Shown here: one piece after another, positions 18,167 through 30,800 of the stretch
Numbering within the stretch: the stretch's first letter is position 1
How the letters are laid out: every line of letters begins with the position of its first letter
DNA from: Gallionella sp.
GTDB lineage: Bacteria > Pseudomonadota > Gammaproteobacteria > Burkholderiales > Gallionellaceae
NCBI GenBank assembly: GCA_028688275.1
Contig: JAQTYN010000002.1
Coordinates: 62,001-126,000 of the forward strand
Length of the DNA: 64,000 nt
Direction: 5' to 3'
Notes under the pieces: generated by a model
Database searches by the model: none
What the model was told of the DNA's origin: nothing
Seen by the model: the letters and a program-made list of their open reading frames with translations, nothing else
Program-made: the position numbers and the translations under genes

Positions 18167-19198
18167 ATGAATGTAAATCGCCATCATCTGGAAGATGCCG
18201 TTGCACAAGGTTTAATCAATGACGCGCAGGTGGAGCCGCTGTGGCAATTTTTATCGGCACAGAATCAGGACACGCCCAGTTTCCGAGCGGCGCATATTCT
18301 GTATTACTTCGGCGGGCTGATTGCCATTGGGGCGATGAGTTTGTTTATGAATTTGGGCTGGGAGATGTTTGGCGGCTGGGGGATTTTTTGCCTGACGCTG
18401 GCGTATGGCGGGCTGGGCTTGTGGCTCACAACGTATTTTTTGAAGCAACGCCTATTGATTCCTGCGGGCATTACCGCGACTTTTGTGGTCGCGTTGACCC
18501 CGCTGGCGGTCTATGGTTTACAAACCGCGCTAGGATTCTGGGTGGGCGATCAAAATTATCAGGATTATCATCGCTACCTTGATTGGCGTTGGATGATGAT
18601 GGAGCTGGCGACACTTGCCACGGGCGCGGTGATGCTCTGGCGTTATCGCCTGCCGTTTTTGATGATGCCGATTGCGGTCACGTTGTGGTATTTGAGCATG
18701 GATTTGACCGTTTTTCTGGCGGCTGACTTAGATTTCAGTTGGGAATTGCGCAAACTGGTGTCGCTATACTTTGGCTTGCTGATTGTGCTATTGGCATTTT
18801 GGGTGGATGTGCGCACGCGGCATGAAAAAGACTATGCCTTTTGGCTGTACTTGTTCGGTGTCATCGCCTTTTGGAGCGGGTTATCCCTGATGCGTTCGGA
18901 CAGTGAACTGAATAAAGTGTTCTATTTCGGTATCAACCTCCTGATGATAGGCGTGGGCGCAACTTTGTCACGACGCGTATTTGCAGTATTTGGCGGACTC
19001 GGCGCGGCGGGTTATTTAGGCTATTTGGCACACCACGCGTTCAAGGATAGCTTGGTGTTTCCCTTCGCGCTGACCCTAATCGGGCTGGGGGTGATTTACC
19101 TCGGCATCCTCTGGCAACGGCATGAAGCCGTCATTAGCCAACAACTGCGCAGCAAACTACCCCTTGCTTTACAAGAATTGATCGCCAATCGACACTAA
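18167..19198 (+). CDS. DUF2157-type multi-pass membrane protein
   Basis: This 343-residue protein has a short soluble N-terminus (HHLEDAVAQGLINDAQVEPL) and then about nine hydrophobic segments, such as ILYYFGGLIAIGAMSLFMNL and LVSLYFGLLIVLLAFWVDV. The helical N-terminus followed by an alternating membrane region resembles DUF2157 proteins, whose role is unknown. CAGGAG seven bases before the ATG supports the start. It lies 47 bases after mntP on the same strand and may be co-transcribed. Confidence 0.65.
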   Translation: MNVNRHHLEDAVAQGLINDAQVEPLWQFLSAQNQDTPSFRAAHILYYFGGLIAIGAMSLFMNLGWEMFGGWGIFCLTLAYGGLGLWLTTYFLKQRLLIPAGITATFVVALTPLAVYGLQTALGFWVGDQNYQDYHRYLDWRWMMMELATLATGAVMLWRYRLPFLMMPIAVTLWYLSMDLTVFLAADLDFSWELRKLVSLYFGLLIVLLAFWVDVRTRHEKDYAFWLYLFGVIAFWSGLSLMRSDSELNKVFYFGINLLMIGVGATLSRRVFAVFGGLGAAGYLGYLAHHAFKDSLVFPFALTLIGLGVIYLGILWQRHEAVISQQLRSKLPLALQELIANRH

Positions 19199-19234
19199 GC
19201 TTGAGTCGTATTAACAGCCATTGCGTTTCCAAAC

Positions 19235-19261
19235 AAAAAGCCCACCTGAGCGGGTCTTTTT
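19235..19261. terminator. Bidirectional terminator between convergent genes
   Basis: AAAAAGCCC and GGGTCTTTTT form a stem flanked by A- and T-runs, suited to stopping transcription from both the DUF2157 gene and the aminotransferase gene. Confidence 0.8.
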
Positions 19262-19308
19262 GTATCCTGTATGAGCAAAGAATATGAGACTCTCTGCCTA
19301 CAACAGAC

Positions 19309-20502
19309 TTATACCAACGCTTTTGCCAACCGTGCCATAGCCTTTTCTAGGTTCTGCATCGAAGTTGCAAACGACAAGCGAATATAGCCTTCACTCCCAA
19401 ACGCGGATCCTGGTACCACAGCAACTTCAGCTTGTTCCAACAAATAGTTAGACAAAGCAATATCCGTTGAAGCAGCTATCGTGCCACGTGCAGATAACTT
19501 GGCAATCACGGGGCGAACATCGGCAAACGCATAAAACGCGCCGCCTGCCATGATACAGCTCACCCCTGGAATCGCGTTCAGCGCATTGACCACAAACACA
19601 TGGCGTTCGCGGAATGCCGCCAGCATGGGCGTGATGCAGCCTTGATCGCCATTCAACGCCGCTTCCGCTGCCACTTGCGAAATGGACGTGGGGTTGGAGG
19701 TACTTTGCGATTGCACATTTTCCATCGCGGTGATGATGTATTCGGGACCCGCAGCATAACCGATACGCCAGCCAGTCATCGCATATGCTTTGGATACGCC
19801 GTTCAGCACCATGGTGCGGTCGTACAAATCAGGACAAGCATCCAAGATGTTGACGAATTTGGCATCGGTTAGGGCGATGTGTTCGTACATATCATCCGTG
19901 GCGATCAAAATTTGCGGATGTTTGCGCAACACCTCCCCTAATGCTTTCAGATCATCCAAGGTGTAAACCGCGCCTGAAGGATTGCTCGGACTGTTAATTA
20001 CCAGCATTTTGGTCTTGGGTGTAATTGCCGCTTCTAATTGCGCAGGCGTTAATTTAAAGCCTTGTTCGATGCCCGCTTGGACAATCACGGGTTTACCTTG
20101 CGCGATAATCACGATGTCAGGATACGACACCCAATACGGCGCAGGAATAATCACTTCATCATCTGGATTGATGAATGCCAGCGACAAATTAAAAAAGCTT
20201 TGTTTACCACCACAGGACACCAAAATTTGCTTGGGGTTATAGGTCAGATTGTTGTCGCGCTTGAGTTTGGCGATGACCGCTTGTTTCAAACTAGCCGTGC
20301 CGCCAACGGGCGTATATTTGGTGAAACCATTGTTTATCGCAGCAATAGCGGCATCTTTGATATGTTGTGGCGTATCAAAATCAGGCTCACCTGCACCCAA
20401 TCCGATAATATCCCTACCTTCTGCTTTCAGCTTAGCGGCACGCGCGGTGACTGCAAGCGTAGGAGAAGGTTTAATGGCTTGCACGCGTGTAGAGAGTTCC
20501 AA
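19309..20502 (-). CDS. Class I aspartate-type aminotransferase
   Basis: A PLP-dependent aminotransferase of 397 residues, most similar in pattern to the aspartate/prephenate aminotransferase subgroup (I-gamma). Motifs: GAGEPDFDTP near residue 37, KYTPVGGTASLK, INSPSNPSG with the PLP-binding Asn174, ATDDMYEHI, the Schiff-base Lys238 in GVSKAYAMTGWRIGYA, and a C-terminal EGYIRLSFA Arg for the substrate carboxylate. The start codon is TTG, with AAAGGA six bases before it. A TATAAT box lies about 45 bases upstream. It is divergent from birA. Whether it also acts on prephenate cannot be read from sequence. Confidence 0.92.
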   Translation of the reverse strand: MELSTRVQAIKPSPTLAVTARAAKLKAEGRDIIGLGAGEPDFDTPQHIKDAAIAAINNGFTKYTPVGGTASLKQAVIAKLKRDNNLTYNPKQILVSCGGKQSFFNLSLAFINPDDEVIIPAPYWVSYPDIVIIAQGKPVIVQAGIEQGFKLTPAQLEAAITPKTKMLVINSPSNPSGAVYTLDDLKALGEVLRKHPQILIATDDMYEHIALTDAKFVNILDACPDLYDRTMVLNGVSKAYAMTGWRIGYAAGPEYIITAMENVQSQSTSNPTSISQVAAEAALNGDQGCITPMLAAFRERHVFVVNALNAIPGVSCIMAGGAFYAFADVRPVIAKLSARGTIAASTDIALSNYLLEQAEVAVVPGSAFGSEGYIRLSFATSMQNLEKAMARLAKALV

Positions 20503-20546
20503 GATAATTCCTTTAGGAAAATAATTAAGGGTTAAAGTATGGGCGA

Positions 20547-20552
20547 ATTATA
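20547..20552 (-). promoter_or_regulatory. Probable -10 box of the aminotransferase gene
   Basis: TATAAT on the minus strand, about 45 bases before the TTG start. No clear -35 is recognised. Confidence 0.45.
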
Positions 20553-20643
20553 CTAGCAGTTTTACAAATTCGCTGACTCCCGCTCAACGTTTGATGTTGC
20601 ATCATGGATGACAACCCGCTTAAATTAACCCACGCCAATTGAT

Positions 20644-21627
20644 ATGAATCTTAGCCCCCGCTGCTGGCAACTTCTCACGATACTTTCCGATGGCAAATTT
20701 CACGCTGGCACAGACTTGGCACGCACGCTGAACGTGTCGCGCGCGACCATCAGCAATGACTTACAAACCGCTGTCCAGCTTGGTATAGCCTTGCAACGCA
20801 TACGAGGACGAGGCTATCGTCTGAACCAAGCTTGGCAACCACTGAACGCCCCTCAGATCGTCACGGCATTGGGTGACACTGCATCGCGCCTATCGCTCGA
20901 TATTCAACTGCAAAATGCCTCTAGCAATCTTGCCCTACTCCAACAAATGAGCGTGGGTGCGCCGAGTGGCAGTGTCTTGGCAGTGGAATTCCAAACGGCA
21001 GGGCGCGGACGTGCTGGACGAACGTGGCATTCAGGTTTAGGCAATGCCCTGACGTTCTCGCTGTTGTGGCGGTTTGAGGGCGGATTTACCCGTTTGGCGG
21101 GATTAAGTTTAGCGGTGGGTGTGGCCATTTTACGCGGACTTCGCGCCAGTGGCATCGAAGGCGCACAACTCAAATGGCCTAACGATATACTTAGTCCTGA
21201 AGGTGGCAAGTTAGGGGGGATATTGATAGAGGCACGCGGGGAAATGTCAGGCGCATGCGCGGTGGTGATTGGCATCGGGTTGAATTGCACCCTCCCCCAC
21301 AGCCTCGCCCAACGGATAGCCCAACCTGCTGCTGCGCTAGAACAGCTCACCCACGGCATGGTCGATCGCAACCTACTGCTCGCCCAACTCTTACAACAGT
21401 TGGTAACCGCACTGGATGAATTCAGCACGGCGGGTTTTGCCCCCTTTCATGCCGAATGGGAACATCACCACGCCCAACAAAACCAGCCCATCCAATTAAA
21501 AATGCCTGATGGCAGCCGCTGTCACGGCATCGCACGCGGAGTCAGTGCGCAAGGGGAACTTCGCCTACATACGCCTCAAGGTGAACAACTGCATCATTCT
21601 GGCGAAATTGCAGTAGGTCACCTCTAA
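20644..21627 (+). CDS. birA: Biotin-protein ligase / biotin operon repressor BirA
   Basis: BirA attaches biotin to the biotin carboxyl carrier protein through biotinyl-AMP. The 327-residue protein has an N-terminal winged helix (residues 5-62, with VSRATISNDLQTAVQLG), so it is the bifunctional type that can also repress biotin genes. The ligase domain has the ATP loop GRGRAGRTWHS (120-130), KWPNDIL with catalytic Lys177, and KLGGILIE. A C-terminal SH3-like domain ends the chain. In many relatives coaX follows birA; here only repeats and the giant surface-protein gene (opposite strand) follow. Confidence 0.93.
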   Translation: MNLSPRCWQLLTILSDGKFHAGTDLARTLNVSRATISNDLQTAVQLGIALQRIRGRGYRLNQAWQPLNAPQIVTALGDTASRLSLDIQLQNASSNLALLQQMSVGAPSGSVLAVEFQTAGRGRAGRTWHSGLGNALTFSLLWRFEGGFTRLAGLSLAVGVAILRGLRASGIEGAQLKWPNDILSPEGGKLGGILIEARGEMSGACAVVIGIGLNCTLPHSLAQRIAQPAAALEQLTHGMVDRNLLLAQLLQQLVTALDEFSTAGFAPFHAEWEHHHAQQNQPIQLKMPDGSRCHGIARGVSAQGELRLHTPQGEQLHHSGEIAVGHL

Positions 21628-21827
21628 AATCCAAAACCGAGCCGTGGGTACGAATTTATTCGTACAGGCGTACTTTTCACTCGTGCGACGATTTCACCCC
21701 CACCCTAACCCTCCCCCTGCCAGAGGGAGGGAATATGGCAAGTCGTCAAGGGTTGTGTCGATACTTATGACTTTCGGGCAAAGTACGAAGCCCCACACAG
21801 CCATTACTTACAAGCCAACCATACCTG
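21628..21827. repeat. Intergenic repeats between birA and the giant gene
   Basis: This 200-bp gap contains one arm of the GTACGAATTTATTCGTAC repeat (21644-21665, matching 9578-9599) and a C-rich element with CACCCTAACCCTCCCCCTGC (about 21694-21733) that is almost identical to one at 63744-63783. No terminator for the giant gene is clearly visible. Confidence 0.7.
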
Positions 21828-24800
21828 CTACGGTTGCACTTGCACTGTAAAGTGAACCGCACCGCTGCTAGTAGGAACCAATGTTCCCGTAAAGTTGTAG
21901 ATAATGGAACCTGTTGACCCCACTGCTGGCTTGGTAATATTACATGGCAAAACAAAATTCAACGGCAAAACACCACAGTCAGCACTTTGGAATAAAGTGT
22001 ATGCAGGAGTCGCATCATTGATTACGACGTTGGACAATATACCACTGCCATTATTTGTGTAAGCAATCGTGTACGTGATCATATCCCCTGGCATAGCCGT
22101 TGTCTTATCTACACTCTTCACCAACACCAAACCCGCAGAAGTGGGCTGCCCCACTGTTGTGGTGTCATGATGAACATAACTAAAGGACACAGCCGCTCCT
22201 GAAAACGTTGTGCTGACATTGGCAGTGATGGTCACCGCATTTTGTGCATTCATTGCGCCACTCGCAGGAACAAACTCTTTCACCAACAAGCATACTTCTT
22301 GCCCAGCTGTGAGTGCCATGGAGGCAGGCACAATGAGTTCGCCTGCATCTATCGTCGCATTGCAATTTGCATCCACATAAAGTACTTCACTCCACCCTAT
22401 AATGGCGGGTGATGCAACGCTAGACAGGACAAAGGATACATTCTCAGCTGTGCCCGCAATGAAGCGATGTGGATAGAACACCACTGTACCTGGCATCGCT
22501 GCCTGTACACCATCGGTCGTAAACTGATTTTCAGGCACGTCGCCAAAATTCAAACCTGTATAACTCGCCCCTGACACGACCGTAAACGCTGTGGTATCGG
22601 TGCTGCGGGTATAAGTACCGCCACTGCTTCCCGCACTCCCGCCCGTACTTAGCATGCCACTCAAATTGGTTTCTGTCAGGGTGATTGCTCCCGCTACGCT
22701 AGAAGGTAAGAGCAGAACGTAGTTGCCGCTACTGTCTGTGAGAGCTGTGCCACACACCGTCCCTGCACATCCCGCTTGGTTGGCTGTAATGGTCACCCCA
22801 GCAATCCCCGTTTCGCCACCATCCTGAATGCCGTTATTCGCCGTACCACCACCCACACCATTATCTTTAAAAACCGTGCCGGTGATGCCATGACTATAGG
22901 TATTGGTAAGCGTACAGACAATCGCTGCATCAGACGCACCAACAGTGAGCACATTACCACTTAACCCCGCTGTCCCAGTACAGGCCAAGAACGAAGTGTA
23001 ATTAGCCGCCGAACCCACCGCATAGGTTTCGCCTATCGTAATCACATTGCCTGCACTGACTGCTTGCGATGTACCTGAGTCAAGTTTATTTGAAGTGTTC
23101 GCCACGGATGACAGCGAGGTCAGTCCTGTTGCCGTCACACTCACCGCATCATTCACCACCGCGCCCAACCACTGCTTGCGCAATGTTAATGTGGCAGCAC
23201 CTGATAGGGTATTGGTGAAGGTACAAATGACCGTATTCCCTGCTGTCGTTGCAAGCCCGTCGAGTGTTACTTTTCGATTCAATAGATCAACCGTCGCCGT
23301 ACCCAAGCCTAAGCCCGTACAACTAATTGCAGTGAGACTATAGCCAGCGGGTGGCACGGATTCAATAATGTCCGTTGCAGCTCCTGGAGTCGTCAAGGTT
23401 TGTGTCGCACCCGACACCTCTACGCCACTGGTGACTGTAGAGATGTTTTGATTGGCCCAACCATTGGTTCCCGTAAAGGTAAAAGTGCCTGTCCCCCCAT
23501 TGCTGATCTTTGTCACCGTCACGGTACTACCCGTGGTAAAGGTATTGGTAAAGGTACACGAAATATTACTTCCCGCAGCCGTCGCGGCCGCATTCAGAGT
23601 CACTTTTCGATTCGGTAAATCGTAGCTTGCTGCCCCACCCGCGCCCAAGCCTATACAATTTATCGCTGTCACGGTATAGCCTGCCACTGGCGTTTCAACA
23701 ATATCGGTACTCATACCTGCCGCAGTCAAAGATTGCGCAGCCCCAGCCACACCACTACCCGATGTCACTGTCGTAATATTTTGATTGGCCCAACCGTTGG
23801 TTCCTGTAAAGGTAAACGTACCCGTGCCACCATTGCTGACCTTCGTCACCGTGACGGATACGCCTTGAGTGACCGTCAACGCGTAGTCTTCCACCTCGCC
23901 ATCCGCAGCCAGCGACGCGACGTTGCTGGATTCACTTGCATTACTGGCGATACGGAAACGTGCATAAGTTGCGCCTACGTTAATTCCCGTAAATGTTGTC
24001 CAAGTCAGGGTTACGGTTCCATTTGACACGGCCGAACACGTACCTTGAGCGCGTTCACCTGCGTCAAACACATTATTCCGATTAAAGTCTATCCAACCAG
24101 AAACCGCATTTGCCATCGTTGCACCTGCGCATCGCAAGGTCAAACTATAATTACCAGGCGATGTACTGAGCACAGGGAAGCTACTGCTACCACTGGATAA
24201 CAACTGGGCGATGCCTTCATCCGCTGTACCCGCACCATCGTCACCATTCGCGGTCGTTTGCGCTTGCCATGTTGCCACACTCGATACGCTATCCGTATCG
24301 GGTATGACATTCCCTAAATACACAGTGGGGCTTGCAGAAACAGTATGCGCAGCATCACCGAACGCCGCAGGAGCATCACCATGATCCGCTACCGAACCCG
24401 TTACATTATTGACGTTGGTAACCGTACAAATAATGGTTTGTTGATTTGGGGTCGCAGCTCCACACGATGCAGGCTGATTCACGGTAAAAGTTGTACCTGT
24501 TCCTGTTGTCAATACCGTACCATCGCCATTACTACAGCTATACGTGGTGGTGTAATCGCTGGTCAGGGTAGGATTATTGCCCGTTTCTGTAATGGTATAA
24601 GTTTTACCCCCATTTACAGCAAAAGGAACAACCGTGGCGAAGTTGGTATTCTTGTCAACAACCAACGTTGAAGCACCCGTCACATCCGCCGTGGGTGTCA
24701 CGCTAAAAGTGAACACCCCAGGGTCATTAGTAGGATTAAACAGTTTAATGATTTTGAGGCTGGCATTGACCACCGCCGTATCTATACCTGCTTGTTGATT

Positions 24801-27800
24801 GTGATAGACATTATTACTCGGATCAGTTACCGATAACGCATTCACTGCAATCGTATTGGGATAATTACAACCCGTATCCGCCACAATATCGACACCAATC
24901 ACACAATTATTACTGCGTGTGATAGTGCCCCCCGTCAAATCAATATAATTAGGGCTGGTTGCCGAATTCAGCGTCAAAGTACCGCCGCAGCCATTCGTTA
25001 AATTGGGCGTACTCGCTATTTTCAATCCAACGGGCAAAGTATCCCTGACTGTCGCACTGTGGAAATCAGTGGTCAAACTAGAATTCCCCAAGGTAATGAG
25101 CAAACGCAACGTTTGTCCCACCAAGGAAGGATTAGGCGAGAACGCTTTAATGACAGACACACCTGCGACACTGGTGACCGAACCCGTAACATTCGTTGGA
25201 TTCGTTGCGCCATTGTCCGTCGTCAGTGCATTAGTCGGAATGATATTACTATATGAACCTTCTAACTGCGGAATGACATCAATCGTGACATCACACGTTC
25301 CACTGACCGCCCCTACCCGTGCGGGCACCTTACCACCACTAAAGTGGAAAGCAGATTCCCCCCCTGTTAATGCGCCCCCCCCTACCTTGGTAAAGGACCA
25401 ATCCGCCGATGTGCCGCAAGTACTACTCGCATTCGGGGTAGGTGAAATCAGAATACTATTGGCAGGCAAACCCCCATTACCCGCATTCGTCATATCATCC
25501 GTAAAGGTGATATTGGTCTGCATATAGGTCTGTGGATTTTGGATATGCACCGTCAACTTGGTAGCAGCCCGACCCAAAACCGAGTTTGGAATAAACTCTT
25601 TAGCCGTAATGATGGTAGGACTCACAATCGTCACCATGTCTGTCGCTGCGACTGAATTAGTACGCGCAGGTCCAGTGCTATTGACAGCACCTACTCCAAT
25701 CGTATTGGTCAGCGTTCCTGAAGCAGTGGCACCAAAATTAGCAATGACATCAACGGTGACCGTACAACGCCCCACCACGCCACCGAAGAGCATCGGTATC
25801 GTGCCGTTTGCCAACGAAACCGTACGTGACCCCGCGACAGCCGTTACCGTTCCGCTACCACAACTGGTCGTTGCATTAGGCGTCGGTGCGATCAGCAATT
25901 GCGGCACAACGGCACCAGGCAAGGTGTCGGTAAAGCTGACACCCGTTAAGTTTTGGCTTTCTGGGTTAGTCAACTCAATGGTGAGTTTGGTCACCGCACC
26001 ATTCCCTAAATTGTGCTCAGAGAATATCTTGCTTACCCCAATATTACTTGTGACGGTTAACGGGGTGGCGTTTAGGGGCGCACCACCCGTCGGAGAGGAG
26101 ACGACTGTGTTTTGAAAATTAGGGTAGTCCGCAGAAACGATGTTCCCGACAGGGATCTGATTATTCCAAGTCCCGCCCAGCGTGGAGGTGACATCAAATA
26201 ACACCGTACAAGTTTGACCTTGCGCCATGCTGGGCACTCTGATGGTAATGACATCGCGCCCAGATGAAACCGTAGGTGTTACAGCGGTGGAATTCACGGT
26301 AGGAGTGGTGCAACTATATGACGCATTCGGTGTTGCAGCCACCGTCACATTCGCAGGCAAACCATCGGTAAAATCAACGTTAGGTACGGCAATGCTTCCT
26401 GCTGTGGAGTTATTTGTCCATCTGACGGCAACCTGAGAGATTCCCCCTGCTGTGATCGTCGCAGGGGTGAACGTTTTCCGTACAGCGTTAAATCCATTTG
26501 TAGCATTAACGGTCAGTATGACCGCTGCAGAGGCAGTTGAGTTGGTATAACCAGCATTATCTAATGAAGTAATGTCCCCTATTTGAATACGATTGCTGTA
26601 ACTGCCGACCGTATCAGAAGTTGCATCAAAAACCACGGTACAAGTCTGTTGTGCTGCCTGACTGGGAATAAGCAGTTTAACCTGTTGCCCCACCACCGTA
26701 GGCGTAATGGGGGTAGCAGCCACTACAGGGGCAGTACAACTATATGATGCATTCGGCGTAGTCGCCAATCTCATCCCCGCAGGCAAACTATCTGTCACTT
26801 GGACATTGTTAATGGCAGGGGTACCTGCAATAGCAGCATTTTTCCAACTCACGGTCACCTTTGAAGGAAACCCAGGCACGATAGTGGATGGCGAAAAGGC
26901 ACTTTTTGTAACTGTTGAGAAATTGATGGTGCTTACTACCGTTAACGCTGCGGCATTCGATGCGGTATAGTTTTTGAACAATAGATTATCTGCTGAAATA
27001 ATGCCGCCCACGGGAATGGTGTTATTCCAGTTAGCACCACTGCCTGCAGTCGCTGAAGTCACATCAAATTTTACCGTACAGGTAACCCCTTGAGCCTGAC
27101 TGGGTACGTGTATCGTAATCTTATCGCGCAACGCGGTAACCGTCGGGGTCACAGACGTTAAAGTGCCGCAATTGTATGAAGCATTTGGCACTGCCGCCAC
27201 GGTGATATTGGCTGGCAAGGTATCGGTGAAGTCGATATTGGTGACGGCCGCCGAGCCCGTTGGCGCATTGTTTGTCCATGGCACGGAGACGGTACTGATG
27301 CCATTGACAATAATCGTGGCTGGGGTAAAGGTTTTGGTACCCACGGTAAGATCAATGGTATCCGTCACGGTCAGTGTTCTGGTTGGGGATGCCGTGGAAT
27401 TCCTAAACGCTGGGGTTGTTGCAGAAGCAATATCACCAATGGCGATCGTATTGTTCCATGCTCCCGCCACATTGGAAGTCACATCAAATTTCGCGGTACA
27501 GGTTTGCCCCGTTGCCATTGTCGGAATTCGGATCGTTACTTTCTGACCAAGCACACTAGGTGTGACCGCAGTTGAATTTACCGTTGGTGTCGTACAGCTA
27601 TAAGACGCATTCGGAGCAGCCGCCAAAGAGACATTTGCGGGTAAATTATCAGACATATCCACATTGGTCATCGCCGCCGTGCCTGTTGGCGCGGCATTGG
27701 TCCAACCTACGCTCACCGTCGAGGTTCCTCCCGTCAAAATAGTCGTCGGCAAGAATGTCTTAGTAACAGGGGTAATATTCAAATTCGCAACAATGTTCAG

Positions 27801-30800
27801 TGTGCCAATCACGGTGTTAATGGCACCATTGGTGGATGCGGTGTCCGTAGTCAAATCCGTTGGTACTAAGATATTGTTATACGTTCCTAAAGCACTGCCA
27901 GTCACATCAAAAGTAGCCACACAATTATTGTTTGTCACCCCAGTGCTATTACGTAAATTCAGCACATCAAATGTAATTGTGTCATTGGTTGCATTGACAG
28001 TGGATACTATGGGATTTGCCCTTAGGCGCGTAGTTGTACCCGTGCCTGCTGTCGTTAATGTCGTTCCCCCACACGTCACCACTGCATTGGCAGGACTAGC
28101 GACTGCTAAACCTAGAGGTAAGGTGTCGATAATTTTAGCATTGCCGCGAGTAGCCCCCCCATTCTGAAGATATCGCCAATTAATGCTCGCTTTTGAAATA
28201 GCATTAGGTAAAACGGTGTTCGGCACAAATGACTTGCTGGTGTAATTAAAATAGCCACCTGTTAATGCTTGTACGCAATACGCTGGGCTGGGATCAATCA
28301 ACGTTGAACTACCTGTTGCGGTGACATGAATGGTATTGTTGTAGCATCCCGCTGTCGCGACACCATCGACATCGAAAGTCAGTGTACAAGACGAAGGTGT
28401 ACCTGCTGCGGGGGCTACAGGTAATGAACCACCTGACAAAGACACCGATGTCGCACTCGCTGCGGGTGCAAAAGTACCACCACAGGTATTGGTCGCATTC
28501 GCCCCTGCAGCGGATACGATCAAGCCTTTTGCCGCACCCAAAGTATCCGTGAAGGCAATAGCCGTCTTAGTGGCCGTGGTACTCCAGTTATAAATGGTAA
28601 TGGTGATGGTATCGGTACCACCAATGGTGATGGTGGGATTGACACCCCCGCCAAATGCTTTAGTGGCAGTTAAATCATCCACCACGAGTACATCCTGAGC
28701 AGTCCCCAATATACCCACTTGTCCTGGCACATCAAAAACGGCTTTGGCGATATTGGTATAGCTACCGCTGGTAGGAGCCAAAACGGTAAACGTCACCGTA
28801 CAGCTTGCCCCAGCGGCGAGGGTTCCCCCCGTCATAGCAATGGTGGTTGCCCCCACGGCAGGTGTACCGCCTGTGGTATTACACGTGTTACTGTCCACAC
28901 TCTGCACTGTCATCCCACCCAGCAAGGCACCACCGCCCGAGGGATCGGTAATAGCCAAATTGGAGAAATTCGCTGCACTGGTGTTGCTCAAGGTGATACT
29001 CATTTGAACCGTCGCCCCCACCGCAATCAGCGGAGCCGAAAATGCCTTGGTCAGGGTAAAAGTGATGGGATCTACGACCAAGGTCTTGGCTGCTGTAAGA
29101 CTATATGCGGTGGCTTGCGCGGCGTAGTTTTTAAAGGTCGTAGTCGCCGTATTTGCATAATTTAAAGATGTCGAACCCGTATTCGGTGCAGTGACGGTCA
29201 GCGTGATGGTACATGTTTGTCCAACAGCAACCGAACCGCCTGTCATGCTAATACTGGTGGCATTTACTGCGGGCGGATTGGCAAGCGCACCACAACCAGC
29301 CGAAGTTGATCCATAACTGACCACTTTCATACCAGCAGGGAATGTATCGCTGATGGTGAGATTGGTTAGTGCCAGCGTAGTGGTGTTAGGCACCGTGATC
29401 GTCATCGTCGAAGTCTGACCCGCAACGACGGGGGTCGTAAAGTTTTTAGTGGGTACAACCGCAATGGCATTCACCGCTAAGGTCTTTGAAGGAATCGTGA
29501 AGGTTTGCGCAGTAGCCTGCCCCGAATGCTTTACACTGACGGTGGCACCCGTATTAACAAAATTTTTGAGGGCAGCGGTGGTGTTTAGCGCATTGACATT
29601 CACGGTTACCACGCAGCTTGCCCCAGCCAACACGGTTCCGCCAGTTAAGCTGATGGTGGTATTGCCAGCCACAGGATTGGTCAGCGCACCACAACCAACG
29701 GAAGATACAAAGCTATCGACGACCATGCCCGTAGGCAAGGCATCTGTCAGACTCACGCTGGTAAAGTCAACCGCACTGGTATTGGGGATGGTCAGTACCA
29801 AAGTGGTGATGTCCCCCGCGTTGATGGTTGCCGCACCAAAGTTTTTGGTGGGTAAAACTACCAACGGATTTACGATGATCGACTTCGCAGCGGTAAGACT
29901 GGTGGGCGTTGTTTGTCCAACGTAATAATTGAAACCTATCGTTGCGGTGTTAGCATCAGTTTGCGCGGCAGCAGTTGTGTTGGGCGCATTGACCGTTACG
30001 ATGACATGACACGTTGCACCTGCAGCCAACGAACCACCTGTTAAAGCAATGGCGGTATTTCCCACCGCTGGATTGGTGCTGGTGCCGCAGTTATTGGAAA
30101 CAAAACTTGCGACGTTCATGCCATTCGGCATGGGATCATTGATACTCAATGCGCTGAGGGCAGCCACCGAACTGTTGGTGATCGCAATGTCCAACGTTGG
30201 CGTTTGCCCATCCCCAGCCGTAATGGGTCCAACAGGCGAAAAGGTTTTTGTCGTGGTCACATTCAGCGGATCCACTTTTAGTTGCGCGGTGTTGCTTGAC
30301 AATCCCGTTTCAGCAATCCCTAAATGGGTAAAATTAACGGTCGCCGTATTGCTATAGGTGAATTGAGCACCTGTTAAATTCGGCGCATTGACCGTAAAGG
30401 TCACCGAGCAACTTGTCCCTGAAGCCAATGTACCGCCAGTCAAGGCTATCGTGGTCGCCCCCGCGACAGGTGTACCACCTGTCGTGTTACAGGTGTTTGC
30501 TCCCACGCTGTTCACTGTCATATTGGTGGGCAACGTGTCGTTGATCGCCAAAGCAGCAAAATCTGCTGCCGAAGTGTTGTTCACCGTAATCGTAAAGGTA
30601 CCTGTTGCACCCGCAGCGATAGGACTGGTAGCAAAACTTTTGACGACATTCGCGTTTGCAGCAAGCACAAAAGCTGTCGCGGCAATGTTTGCCGTAAGTG
30701 CCGTATAGGGATTGACAACGGCTGGAGCTGTCGTCGCAATATTGGTAGTAGGAATGCTATTGGATTTGCTGGCGAAGGTAGCAGTTGAATACACCTCAAC

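Noticed and set aside
21628-21827. coaX gene expected after birA
   Set aside because: The space is only 200 bp and contains repeats; no kinase sequence is present.
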